Positions 8,527 through 15,518 of a stretch of DNA of 15,518 bases are shown in pieces. The stretch lies in assembly GCA_003024985.2 (NCBI GenBank), contig PXIH01S0028337.1; one strand, written 5' to 3'. Origin of the DNA: Euperipatoides rowelli. Its lineage: Eukaryota > Onychophora > Udeonychophora > Euonychophora > Peripatopsidae. Below the pieces are notes generated by a model. The model did no database searches and was not told where the DNA came from. It was given only the letters and a program-made list of their open reading frames with translations. Each line of letters starts with the position of its first letter. Position 1 is the stretch's first letter. The translations under genes were made by a program, and so were the position numbers.

Positions 8527-9170
8527 ACATGATCACTGGATAATACTGGAGGTAAATAAAATGTTAGATATCAATTCAGATTCACTCACTATAACAACAT
8601 CTAACAAGGATGAAGATATTCCTCTATAACGTGTATGTTCATTCACTTTCTGAGTCAAAAAATTAGTTTGTATAAAATCAATAAAATCCAAACTGAATTG
8701 ATCACTTCTATTCTCTATAAATGAATGATAATCAATGTTTGGAGCATTTAGATCACCAATGAGAACAAAATAATCAAATTTTTCCCTAGTAAATAATTGA
8801 AACCTTGACATAGGGAAGACTTAAAGGCAATGTTAAAATTCAAGTCAACGTTAGGTGGTCTATAAAAAATTCCAATAAACCAGGTTTTATAATTAATTCT
8901 CATTACACACCATAAAATTTCAATTCATTCATTTTGTAAACATATTAACCTAAATTCAACATTATTACTATAAATCGTAGCAATACCACCCCCCTTTTTA
9001 CCAGATCCTCTTAAATACCTTTGACTGAATAACCGTCAATATTAATTAAACATAGTTGATCAATATGAGTAAACCATGTTTCAGTAATAGCAAAGAAAAT
9101 AGGCCGTTTATCCAGAATCATAATTCTTACTGTGTCAATTTTGTTAAACAATGACGATGCATTAGTTTAC
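8527..9170 (-). pseudogene. LINE B ORF2: APE-type endonuclease
   Basis: On the minus strand the motifs of the apurinic-endonuclease-like domain appear in order: NASSLFNKIDTVRIMI, then FFAITETWFTHIDQL (catalytic Glu in TETW), KKGGGIATIYSNNVEF, WFIGIFYRPPNVDL, VLIGDLNAPNIDYHSF (catalytic Asp/Asn in GDLN), SSSLLDVVIVS, and SDHVVIQREF (terminal SDH, 8529-8537). This domain nicks the target DNA to prime reverse transcription. All catalytic motifs are recognisable, but frameshifts separate them, including one directly before SDH. The longest open piece is 92 residues (8811-8533). Confidence 0.85.
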
Positions 9171-9196
9171 ATAAAATTCTTAAATGTAATTAACTG

Positions 9197-10104
9197 CTAT
9201 TTATCAGTGTCAGCCATACTTGAATTTTCAGAATTAATAACTCCCTTCTTTTTTATTATTTTTCTTTCAACAATTTTATTATCTTTAATTATAACATTTT
9301 GACCTTGACGTCTTATTTTCAACTATTATATAATTATTTATCTCTTATTCTCTGTTCTTTATTTTTATCAATGGTTAAGAAAATCTTAGCATCTGAAAAA
9401 TTACAATCATTCAATATAGCATGTTTATGAAAAAATCTCCACTTGTTACTTATCGTATTAAACTTTATCAATAATGGTCTATATGGAATGTCCAATCCCC
9501 CAATACGACTCGAAAGGATTCCTGAATCTCCTGACAATCTAAATAATGCAATTAATTTTTCAATCGTTTCGTCTAAATTACTATCGCTTGGAATACCATA
9601 TAATACAAGATTAAAAGATCTTGTATAAGTATCCATATGTACTCTAAACAATTCTCCTGAATTATTACTAATTTGAGGAGAAAACATAGTTTGCAATTTT
9701 TCAACAGATATTTTTAAATCTTTAATTTCCTCAACATTTTTAGATACTTGTTTTTGAGTAACATTGTACAATACATTAATCCTATCCATTCTTTTCATAA
9801 GCCTATCGTTTCCTTCGTCTATCTTTTTACACAATTCTGCAGATAATTTATTCATATTAGCCTTAATCTGATCTAAAACCAATGATTCAGAATCTATTGA
9901 GTGACAATTAGGGCAAACCCAAGACTTATCATCGGACTGTAAAACTTTATTCCTTTCTGGAGTTATTGTTACACATCCAGCCTGAAACCAAAAGAGACAT
10001 TTATCACATTCGATGCCTAAAACATTCCTATTTACCTTAATATTACAAAATGAGCAAACAGATGTTTTTCCTGTGTTCTTTACAAACTTAACTGGGGAAT
10101 TCAT
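9197..10104 (-). pseudogene. LINE B ORF1: PHD-finger/coiled-coil/RRM-like RNA-binding protein, frameshifted at the end
   Basis: ORF1 proteins coat the element RNA as chaperones. The frame is open from 10149, but the first 15 codons encode a hydrophobic stretch unlike ORF1, so I take the Met at 10104 (MNSPVKF) as the start, giving 256 residues to the stop at 9334. Residues 17-67 form a PHD-like finger, C17-x2-C20, C33-x2-C36, C44, C64-x2-C67, but the zinc-ligand His is Gln41 (FWFQAGC). Residues about 76-141 are a charged heptad-like coiled coil. Residues about 162-250 resemble an RRM (FNLVLYGIP ... PLLIKFN ... AKIFLTIDKNKEQR). Downstream, 9316-9197 continues in another frame as IRRQGQNVIIKDNKIV to MADTDK, so a frameshift at about 9320-9335 cut off the tail. 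Confidence 0.85.
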
Positions 10105-10200
10105 TTTTATCAGAAAAATATAAAACAAAAATAAAGAGAGTCGTGTCACCAGACTATATTAAACTTTAAAATTTCAACAATTAAATAATACTACACCTAC

Positions 10201-10332
10201 CTGGAATGAATAAACAAATCTTACATTAACATAGAATTAAATTAAATTTGACAACTGATGACACAATCTCTGTAAGGCTGTTCTGTAGATTCGGTATCTT
10301 ATACACATTGAAAATCCTCACTGACATAAGTG
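10201..10332 (-). repeat. LINE B 5' monomer, copy 1 (132 bp)
   Basis: This is the monomer nearest to ORF1. On the minus strand it starts ACACTTATGTCAGTGAGG and ends TTTATTCATTCCAG, directly followed by GTAGGTG, so its 3' edge reads like a splice donor (CAG|GTAGGT). It is closely similar to copies 2-4 along its whole length. Tandem monomers upstream of ORF1 often act as internal promoters in LINEs, so a regulatory role is plausible but not shown. Confidence 0.85.
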
Positions 10333-10494
10333 TCTGAAACAACAACGAAATAGCAAAATTTCAATATTTTTAGTTCTATATTAGCAAATAATGATGACAA
10401 CCAATAACCAGTTTAATGTTCTTAAATTTTTTGTATAAAACACTCAATTCAAACATCACAGGAAATGTACCATGCTTAGGAAACACAAATTTAC
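10333..10494 (-). other. 162-nt intron-like spacer between monomers 2 and 1
   Basis: On the minus strand this spacer begins GTAAATTTGTG after ...CAGTCCAG and ends TTGTTGTTTCAG before ACACTTATG. It therefore has a good donor (CAG|GTAAAT), a fair pyrimidine-tract acceptor (TTTCAG|A) and intron-like AT richness. At the other monomer junctions (3/2 and 4/3) the same bordering bases are joined directly as CCAG|ACACTT, exactly what removal of this segment would produce. I infer a small intron in the LINE 5' UTR; an unrelated insertion or deletion is the alternative. Confidence 0.6.
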
Positions 10495-10617
10495 CTGGAC
10501 TGAATAAACAAATCATATAATTAAATTAAATTTGACAGCTGATGACACACTCTCTGTAAGGATGTTCTGTAGATTCGGTATCTTATACACATTGAAAATC
10601 CGCACTCACATAAGTGT
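10495..10617 (-). repeat. LINE B 5' monomer, copy 2 (123 bp)
   Basis: This copy is homologous over its length to copies 1 and 3 and lacks about 10 bases near CATATTAACATAC. On the minus strand it ends TTATTCAGTCCAG and is followed by GTAAAT, the proposed donor of the 162-nt spacer. It abuts copy 3 without any spacer. Confidence 0.9.
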
Positions 10618-10750
10618 CTGGAATGAATAAACAAATCATATATTAACATACAATTAAATTAGATTTGACAGCTGATGACACACTCTCTGTAAGGATGTTC
10701 TGTAGATTCAGTATCTTATACACATTGAAAATCCCCACTCACATAAGTGT
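10618..10750 (-). repeat. LINE B 5' monomer, copy 3 (133 bp)
   Basis: This is a complete monomer joined on both sides directly to neighbours as CCAG|ACACTTATG (minus strand). It is nearly identical to copy 2 apart from a few substitutions and the short deletion in copy 2, so this pair duplicated recently relative to copy 1. Confidence 0.9.
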
Positions 10751-10820
10751 CTGGAATGAATAAACAAATCATATATTAACATACAATTAAAATAGATTTG
10801 ACAGCTGACGACACAATCTC
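10751..10820 (-). repeat. LINE B 5' monomer, copy 4 (truncated, 70 bp)
   Basis: This is the 5'-most monomer of the element. It matches copy 3 from its CTGGAATGAATAAAC edge (plus strand) to ACACAATCTC and then stops half-way through the unit. The break marks the probable 5' truncation point of the LINE insertion, since the following bases belong to the intron repeat. Confidence 0.85.
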
Positions 10821-10829
10821 ATGTGCCTA

Positions 10830-11145
10830 GTGCACCTTGTTATTAATTTGCCCTGATCTGAGTAAGATTGTGTGCATATTTTTTTTTTTGACATTGTGAT
10901 ATTTAGAATATATCTGATCAGATCTGAATAAAATTGTGTGCATTAATTTTGACATTGTAATTAGGTCTGTGCAGGATTGTGGGTATTTCCTTTGATATCT
11001 TAATGTCATCAAGATTACTAATGATAATGAGCATCTTGTTACTAATGATCAGATTTGTGAAAGATTGTATTAAATTCTTTTGACATTGTATGTTAAGATA
11101 ATTTTTCATCAGATCTGAGCAAGATACATTGTATATTTTAGCTTC
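10830..11145 (+). repeat. Degenerate intron repeat, right block
   Basis: About five diverged copies carry a core like GATCAGATCTGAATAAAATT followed by GTGTGCAT and TTTTGACATTGTAAT. Cores start near 10853, 10914, 10961, 11047 and 11107, giving spacings of roughly 50-85 bases. Linking words such as AATGTCATCAAGATTACTAAT match TAATGTTATCAAAGTCACTT in the left block at 2128-2290. It reaches to about 115 bases before the next WDR46 exon and is unlikely to be coding. Confidence 0.7.
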
Positions 11146-11259
11146 ATAATTCCTAAGACTTAAATAGCTCGGATACTGCATTTTTTAGTTGAACTGATTA
11201 AATTAAAAAACTTCTCCTTGTTAAATATTAAAAGTATTTTGTAATCTGTTTATTTTCAG

Positions 11260-11343
11260 AGGGATCCATTTCCTGGTCCAGCACCAGTTGCTAGGCACTT
11301 ATTGAAAAAATTTTACCGAGGTAATGCTCCAATAATTTCAAGG
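11260..11343 (+). CDS. WDR46: WDR46/Utp7 exon: conserved DPFPGPAPV segment
   Basis: This 84-base exon (28 codons, phase 0 at both ends) sits between TATTTTCAG and AGG|GTAAGT, a consensus donor. It reads RDPFPGPAPVARHLLKKFYR and then GNAPIISR. DPFPGPAPV followed by a basic helical stretch (LLKKFYR) is the hallmark of the N-terminal tail of animal WDR46 and matches the human protein closely as I know it. In the yeast counterpart Utp7 the N-terminal tail threads through the small-subunit processome and links nucleolar factors, so conservation of this short motif is expected. This is the strongest single piece of evidence for the identity of the host gene. Confidence 0.92.
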
Positions 11344-11904
11344 GTAAGTACAGTAAATACAGTAGGCTTGTTTGTAATTTTTGCGTTAAAATATTAACTT
11401 GGCTTAAAAACTCTATACTCCAATTTTTACTGTAGCTATTAATTTGTTTCATCCTCAAGAAAAGGTAAACTTTAATCGTGTAGCTATAATTTAATTTTTC
11501 AATTAAAAGTAATAAAAATTTTAGTTTTGATAAAATTAATTGACCTCAAGTCTTGATTAAATAATTTGCTAGTGATTCCTATTTTTATATTTTATGATAT
11601 TATTTTTATGACTTGTCTCGTTAGACAATTCTATTTACTTTCTATTATAACAATTTTAATGTTTATCATTTTTATGTTGCTACATTAATTTGTGCATTAT
11701 AGGAGCATCTGATTTTTGTTTATCATATTTAACTTCATAGCACTGTCTTTTCTATTTTTAATAAAAATGTTGTGCTAGCATAACCTAATCAATTATGAGA
11801 TCGTAAACAATGAATAAAACAATCAATTTACTTGCATGTCCGTATTAATGGTAATTTATTCATGTTGTATTTATTTTGCATGCATGTTACATTCTTGTTA
11901 TTTA

Positions 11905-12097
11905 AGGACGTGATACGCCTGCCTCGGGATCACTTTCATTTGGAATGGGCCAACACCATACCAATGAGTATTTCAGCCCATAAAGTAACTTGTTTTACTT
12001 CATCGAAAATTTGTAAAGTGTCTGTATCTCAGACTCAACAATGTTATCCAGCTTTGGCCAATCAGAAGTCGGCTTGCATTCTATCTGCAGTATAGTG
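11905..12097 (+). other. GC-richer island of unknown nature
   Basis: This island stands out from the AT-rich intron. It is open on the plus strand as the end of an 87-residue frame (11832-12095) reading DVIRLPRDHFHLEWANTIP, SISAHKVTCFTSS and QQCYPALANQKSACILSAV. I recognise no family in it. It begins after a TTTAAG that could be an acceptor, but there is no matching upstream coding frame. It contains GGCCAATCAGAAG (CCAAT word). It could be a fragment of a repeat, an unrelated exon-like insertion or a conserved non-coding block. Confidence 0.3.
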
Positions 12098-12148
12098 TGT
12101 TATTTTATTTATTACTTATTTCTTAATATGCTTTAATATTTACAGTAT

Positions 12149-12285
12149 GTTGGACTTAGGTCAGTGAGCGGTTAAGATTAGAGATCCTTTAATTTGGATA
12201 TTATATTAATGTTGGAGTTAGGGACAGTGTATGGTTAATGTTAGAGAACATCTAATATGCTGGATGACAATGTTGGGTCTGATTA
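12149..12285 (+). repeat. Degenerate 62-bp tandem repeat
   Basis: Two units and the beginning of a third start with GTTGG at 12149, 12211 and 12272. Shared words include GGTTAA.(A/G)TTAGAGA at the same offset in units 1 and 2. Divergence between units is high, so the array is old. There is no coding potential. Confidence 0.6.
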
Positions 12286-12604
12286 ATAAAACTTGAGTTG
12301 GTCAACAAATCTAGATTAAATAATCTAAAAATTTATTAGGAAATTTTCTAAATCAAATTAGGGCCTATAGAAAACTAAATAAAGTGAAATTTAGGTTTAA
12401 ATATTTGTATCCTCTTCGCCACTGTTATGTTCTGAGAGAGATGAACTGCTATATTTGAGTTAGGAAGTACATTGAACAAACTATTACTATTAAATTAAAA
12501 GGTATTTAATATAGCAAATAGCATATCGTATAGCACACCAATTCATATTACAGTTCTCTTTCTTGTTTAGAATCTGTTTTTTATGGAGATCCTTACAATA
12601 AGTT

Positions 12605-13450
12605 GCAAGCAATATACCCCAAGGGAATATATTATGATCTGTTTTGTTTAATATCTATATTATAGATATCGCCTTTAGTTATAAAGAAGACATTATCTTA
12701 TATATTCAGATGATATTAAAATAATATATGGTTGATGAAGATGAACAAAAGAAATTAAAAATAAATAACTCTGTGATATTCAGCTAAAAATTAATATTAG
12801 TAAAACTGTCTTAGTACATTATGGAAATAAAAATTTGAAGAAAGTGTATTATAGCAAAAATCAAAAAATAAAAGAAGTACCTTACATAAAAGATTTAGGA
12901 ATTATTTATGATCACAAATTAATTTTCAAGAGCAGATTGATAATATGAAAATGTCAAAATGAATAAAACTTAATATTTTATAAGAAATAATATATCAATT
13001 ATAAATAAAAATAGTTTTGAAATAATTTATAACAGTCATATACAACCTATAGATTTTGGATCCAATATAATTTTATATAAAAATTTGAAAGGCTTTAGTA
13101 AACTAGACAGAACATTTAGAAAATTCCCCCAAAAAATACAAGGGTTTTCGAAGAATGCTATATGAAAATAAATAAAATTAATTAAATGTCTTAAAACCCA
13201 GCTTGAGAATGGTAAAAAATGATCTGATATGTATAATGGGATAGTTCTACGAAATAATAATAATAGATTTTTTTGTCATTAATTCTAGGAAAAACTCTAG
13301 AAGACACGAATATAATCTTAAGATAACATTTAGTAAAAATCCTATATTTTTAAAATCACTATTTCGTAGAAGTTTGGTGATCTAGAATAATCTCCCCAGT
13401 GATGCTATATGCGTTTTAGGGTCATATTAGAGGATTATTTAAGAAGGTTA
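12605..13450 (+). pseudogene. LINE D reverse transcriptase remnant
   Basis: Motif B reads IPQGNIL (IPQG at 12614-12625) followed by LFNIYI, and motif C reads YSDDIKIIYG (YSDD at 12703-12714). Then come LQLNISKTVLVHYGN and YYSKNQKIKEVPYIKDLGII, which is the KT..LHFG...KEV...KDLGV pattern of the thumb. Later pieces are FGSNIILYKNLKGFSKLD, INSRKNSRRHEYNLKITFSK and NNLPSDAICVLGSY, the last being the WN.LP..... end motif with the Trp replaced by a stop. These pieces lie in several frames. Both Asp of motif C persist, but nothing could be translated as one protein. Confidence 0.8.
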
Positions 13451-13694
13451 AACTAGATTATGGGAGAGGGAGGAGAGAAAAGAGGGAAATAGAGTGTTGG
13501 GATATGGGAAAAGACTAGCGGGGACAAGATCGTAAAATTTAGATAGAGCTAGTCCACACCTATTTGGACTTGAGATAGCATGTATTTTGTCTTAGAGAAT
13601 TTTATACCTTGATATTTACAAAGGATTTGTTATTTGTTTGTTTTTTTTTATATATACTGTATATATTTTGTAATTTGTTGAATTTTGTGACATA

Positions 13695-13712
13695 ATCCTT
13701 AAATGTAAGGAT
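13695..13712 (+). other. 3' UTR hairpin of LINE D
   Basis: ATCCTTA (13695-13701), loop AATG and TAAGGAT (13706-13712) form a perfect 7-bp stem with a four-base loop. It lies about 50 bases before the AATAAT-type tail, the position where LINE reverse transcriptases recognise their template. Confidence 0.6.
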
Positions 13713-13849
13713 AACTGTACAGGTAAAATTTTTATTTAATCTTTTAGTCAAATAAAATATAATAATAATAATATAATTGTTCTAAAGCATGTTATGCACA
13801 ATAAATATTCAGTATTTAATTGTTACTTATAGAATATAGTTCAAATCCT

Positions 13850-14725
13850 AACCATTTGGATAGAAAAATTTGGGAAAAGATTCATTAATCTTTAGTTTTA
13901 GTTATAAAGATCATGATGTGTGAATCCGTGGCAATTTTAAATTATTGTTAAATCCTCATTCTGAAGCAGATGCATATACATTTCCAGCCCCAGCTAAATA
14001 TTTGTTCTCTATTTTGAATAACTGGCAATACCTTTCTAAGATTGATTTGAAACATGCATGCAAACAAATGCATTTAGATGTTTTTTTCAAGTCTTAATTC
14101 TGAATGACCATCTTGGATTGTTGCAACCCAATCTTGAATTATCATGATAAATCTTTATTGCTACATTAACAATTCCTGAACATTTTCAAGCTATTGACAA
14201 ATACATACATTTGAGCCATAACAAATGTTTTTTTTTTTTTTATGTTTTTTTTTTACAACAAGAGGTATATTGGGTCACAAAATTGATAAAACTGGAATTC
14301 ACCCTAATAATTTTAAAGTTAAGGCAATTCAAAATGTAAAGATGTGAAATATATCTTAAGCTCCATATATTTATTAAAATGGTAATTGTAAATTTCTATT
14401 CTATTATGTTAAGTTCATACCCGGAGTAGCCACAATTTATTTATCTTCTCTACAACTTACTTAAGAAGATGGAACATGATTAGGGTTTGCTGAATTTGAA
14501 CATCTTTTTCTAGAAATGCAAAGCAACCTTGGCATCAAATTTGATTTTGGTGTATTAAGTGATTATAAGAAGATTACTTTTTCATATGGTGCATCTCCTT
14601 ATTGGTTATACACTAATTTTGGAAAAGGGATATCTTAACTGGTGTTTGGGGCTTTACGATTATTTTTGTTATAAAATGTTTACAGAAGAACCTCTATGGA
14701 TGTTTTTTTTACTATTACAGTCATG
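13850..14725 (+). pseudogene. Ty3/gypsy LTR-retrotransposon pol relic (RT and RNase H)
   Basis: Fragments on the plus strand follow the order of a Ty3/gypsy pol. LNPHSEADAYTFPAPAKYLF is followed by NNWQYLSKIDLKHACKQMHL (13975-14080), the FSKIDL..AY.QM.LD block at the start of the RT palm. LGHKIDKTGIHPNNFKVKAI (14271-14330) is the LGH.I...GI.P...KV.AI block. YIPGVATIYLSSLQL (14419-14463) corresponds to the connection region. YGASPYWLY (14578-14604) is the RNase H segment, with Tyr-Gly where Cys-Asp is expected, followed by YDYFCYKMFTEEPLWM. The YxDD block between is missing, replaced in part by the repeat at 14108-14142. There are no LTRs or integrase in view. It is dead. Confidence 0.8.
14108..14142 (+). 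repeat. Second copy of the left-edge repeat
   Basis: CCATCTTGGATTG, then a few differences, then TCTTGAATTAT match positions 13-46 of the window. The copy interrupts the gypsy relic exactly where the catalytic part of its RT should be. It is too short to classify. Confidence 0.6.
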
Positions 14726-15018
14726 TGACTTTGATATGGAGTAAATTATGTTATGCAGCAGGAGAAAATAATTCCAATTTTTAATTTTAATGACCAAATT
14801 ATAATAATCAGTAACTAAAATAACTTAAATATTAATTACGGTACATTTAATTTAATTCTCTAATATCAAAAATATTTGCAAGGGTTTATCTTTCCATTGA
14901 GTCACCCGTCTTATATAGGACACTGCTGAAGATAATTGAACCTATTGTACATTTTTAAATTACCCATTTGATTTTAAATTTTGTAGAATTTATAATATGT
15001 TTTTTTATTCTTTTCTAG

Positions 15019-15131
15019 AGAACTATTAAGTCTGATTTTATATCAGCTTTGCTGAAAAAAAAAGAGGAGAAAATAGCTGATTCGATTCAGCAAGCTGCTA
15101 GAGCTGAACTCTTATTGTCTGAAGAAGCAGG
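15019..15131 (+). CDS. WDR46: WDR46/Utp7 exon: QQAARAELLLSEEAG segment
   Basis: This 113-base exon lies between TTTTCTAG and GCAGG|GTATGT. It starts in phase 0, continuing the previous exon, and ends after two bases of a Gly codon. It reads RTIKSDFISALLKKKEEKIA and then DSIQQAARAELLLSEEAG. The end matches human WDR46, where the equivalent stretch reads IKAARSELLLAEEPG and is followed by FLE. The first half is a basic, probably helical segment with more variation between species. The family continues after this Gly with FLE and an acidic run, then the WD40 propeller; these should lie in exons to the right of this window. Confidence 0.92.
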
Positions 15132-15272
15132 GTATGTAACAATTTTAGTTTTAATTTTCATGTTTACAGAATCCCTTTTAATTTAGACTTGAATATACCA
15201 TACTCTATATTTATTTTATTCCCTGTGATATTTAACTAGGAATAACTCATTTCATTTATTTTTATTCTATAG

Positions 15273-15327
15273 TATATTAGCAAAAAATCCTGGCACTCAT
15301 CATTCAGAAGTAATTGGCAGGGTCTAG
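15273..15327 (+). CDS. Possible alternative last exon of WDR46
   Basis: An acceptor TTTTATTCTATAG ends at 15272. With the two bases left over from the preceding exon, the frame continues as G-ILAKNPGTHHSEVIGRV and stops at TAG (15325-15327). AATAAA occurs at 15361-15366. If used, this would give a short protein without the WD40 domain. It does not resemble the FLE plus acidic sequence that follows in the family, so it is not the standard next exon. It may equally be chance: an open frame of 17 codons is easily random. Confidence 0.2.
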
Positions 15328-15438
15328 ATACTTCTGTTTAATCCTATTGCCTGGGTGTTAAATAAATAATGTATCGTCCCACACATTGTTTCATAATGTT
15401 AGTTTCAGGGTAGTTCTGCTAATCTTATTGTCCGAGTA

Positions 15439-15518
15439 CAGGCCCGGATCTACAGATTTTGGGCCCCCCTACAGGAAAATTAAATGGGCCCCCTAAATTG
15501 ATAAGCTTTTTTTTTTTT
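15439..15518 (+). repeat. Edge of a GGGCCC-rich repeat, possibly a hAT terminus
   Basis: CAGGCCCGGATCTACAGATT begins at 15439 and is followed by TTGGGCCCCCCTACAGG and ATGGGCCCCCTAAATT. CAGG(G/C)CCGGAT... is a common form for termini of hAT-type elements, and the composition changes sharply at this point. The other end lies outside the window, so neither inverted repeat nor target duplication can be checked. Confidence 0.35.

Larger units (their letters stand above)
6650..10820 (-). mobile_element. LINE B, near full-length two-ORF non-LTR retrotransposon
   Basis: This is the most complete element, antisense to the host gene. On the minus strand it has, in order: a 5' region of tandem monomers of about 130 bases (10820-10201), ORF1 with a PHD-like zinc finger, coiled coil and RRM-like region (10104-9197), and ORF2 with an APE-type endonuclease (9170-8527), linker (8343-8155) and reverse transcriptase (7937 to about 6660). 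This order is that of Jockey-superfamily/CR1-like LINEs. ORF2 is broken by many frameshifts, and the 3' end is not clearly visible. The 5' end stops in the middle of a monomer, directly against the intron's own degenerate repeat at about 10830. Confidence 0.85.
2096..11259 (+). other. WDR46: WDR46 intron loaded with mobile elements (9164 bp)
   Basis: The intron runs from GTTTGT to TTTTCAG and separates two phase-0 exons. Almost everything recognisable in it is mobile-element debris in both orientations. The two ends carry related copies of one degenerate repeat (2128-2290 and 10830-11145), suggesting that the original intron was mostly that repeat and has been expanded by later insertions. 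Confidence 0.65.
12590..13780 (+). mobile_element. LINE D, CR1/Jockey-type non-LTR retrotransposon 3' half
   Basis: This is a 5'-truncated LINE on the plus strand, starting just before RT motif B and ending with a 3' UTR that carries a perfect hairpin (13695-13712) and an AATAATAATAATAA tail (about 13760-13774). ORF2 is very decayed, with many frame breaks and stops, and is more AT-rich than LINE C. It is the oldest-looking LINE in the window. No target duplication was found. Confidence 0.75.
11344..15018 (+). other. WDR46: WDR46 intron with LINE D and a Ty3/gypsy relic (3675 bp)
   Basis: The intron runs from GTAAGT to TTTTCTAG between phase-0 exons. In contrast to the preceding intron, both large elements in it point the same way as the host gene. 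11344-11904 and 14726-15018 are AT-rich with nothing I can identify. Confidence 0.85.

Noticed and set aside
9443-9628. Plus-strand open frame of 61 codons
   Set aside because: It lies wholly antisense to the RRM-like region of LINE B ORF1, which is the real coding signal.
10105-10149. Upstream Met at 10149 as the ORF1 start, giving a hydrophobic N-terminus like a signal peptide
   Set aside because: ORF1 proteins have no signal peptide, and the next Met (10104) directly precedes the finger; the hydrophobic run is A/T-rich leader read by chance.
10827-11181. Two minus-strand frames with repeated MHTILxRSxQI motifs
   Set aside because: They are translations of the degenerate intron repeat; the protein repetition only mirrors the DNA repeat.
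14559-14744. Plus-strand open frame of 61 codons as a new gene
   Set aside because: It is part of the frameshifted gypsy RNase H region; the family match runs through more than one frame.

Overview
This is AT-rich nuclear DNA from an animal, almost certainly an invertebrate. The evidence is spliced exons of a conserved animal/fungal nucleolar gene, multi-kilobase introns, and an intron content dominated by decayed non-LTR (LINE) retrotransposons, non-autonomous DNA transposons and a Ty3/gypsy relic. I cannot name the species. There are no bacterial-type genes, operons, rRNA genes or CRISPR arrays.

Host gene (+ strand): three exons at 2003-2095, 11260-11343 and 15019-15131 join in one frame. 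They encode the N-terminal part of WDR46 (BING4; yeast Utp7), a WD40 protein of the small-subunit processome. The diagnostic stretches are DPFPGPAPV in the second exon and QQAARAELLLSEEAG in the third. The first coding exon(s) and the WD40 propeller lie outside the window or were not found. A short in-frame extension at 15273-15327 ends in a stop codon and may be an alternative last exon.

Layout. 1-2002 is upstream or intronic sequence with an old repeat at the left edge, two LINE 3'-end scraps (715-825, 900-1000) and a Tigger/pogo-like MITE (1393-1870). 2096-11259 is a 9.2-kb intron. It holds a degenerate repeat at both ends (2128-2290 and 10830-11145), an unassigned 0.7-kb block with a tRNA-like head (2561-3290), LINE A on the minus strand (3310-5110) split by a 656-bp inverted-repeat element, a LINE C 3' end on the plus strand (5600-6235), and LINE B on the minus strand (about 6650-10820). 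LINE B is the most complete element: a PHD-finger ORF1, an APE endonuclease/RT ORF2 and tandem 5' monomers. 11344-15018 is a 3.7-kb intron with a GC-richer unassigned island, a 62-bp degenerate tandem repeat, LINE D (plus, 12590-13780) and a Ty3/gypsy pol relic (plus, 13850-14725). The right edge (15439 onward) enters another repeat, possibly a hAT terminus.

None of the mobile elements looks intact; every pol-type reading frame is broken by frameshifts and stops. The most interesting structures are the 5' monomer array of LINE B, where one monomer pair is separated by a 162-nt GT...AG intron-like spacer while the other junctions are joined exactly as the spliced product would be, and the clean inverted-repeat element with target duplication inside LINE A.
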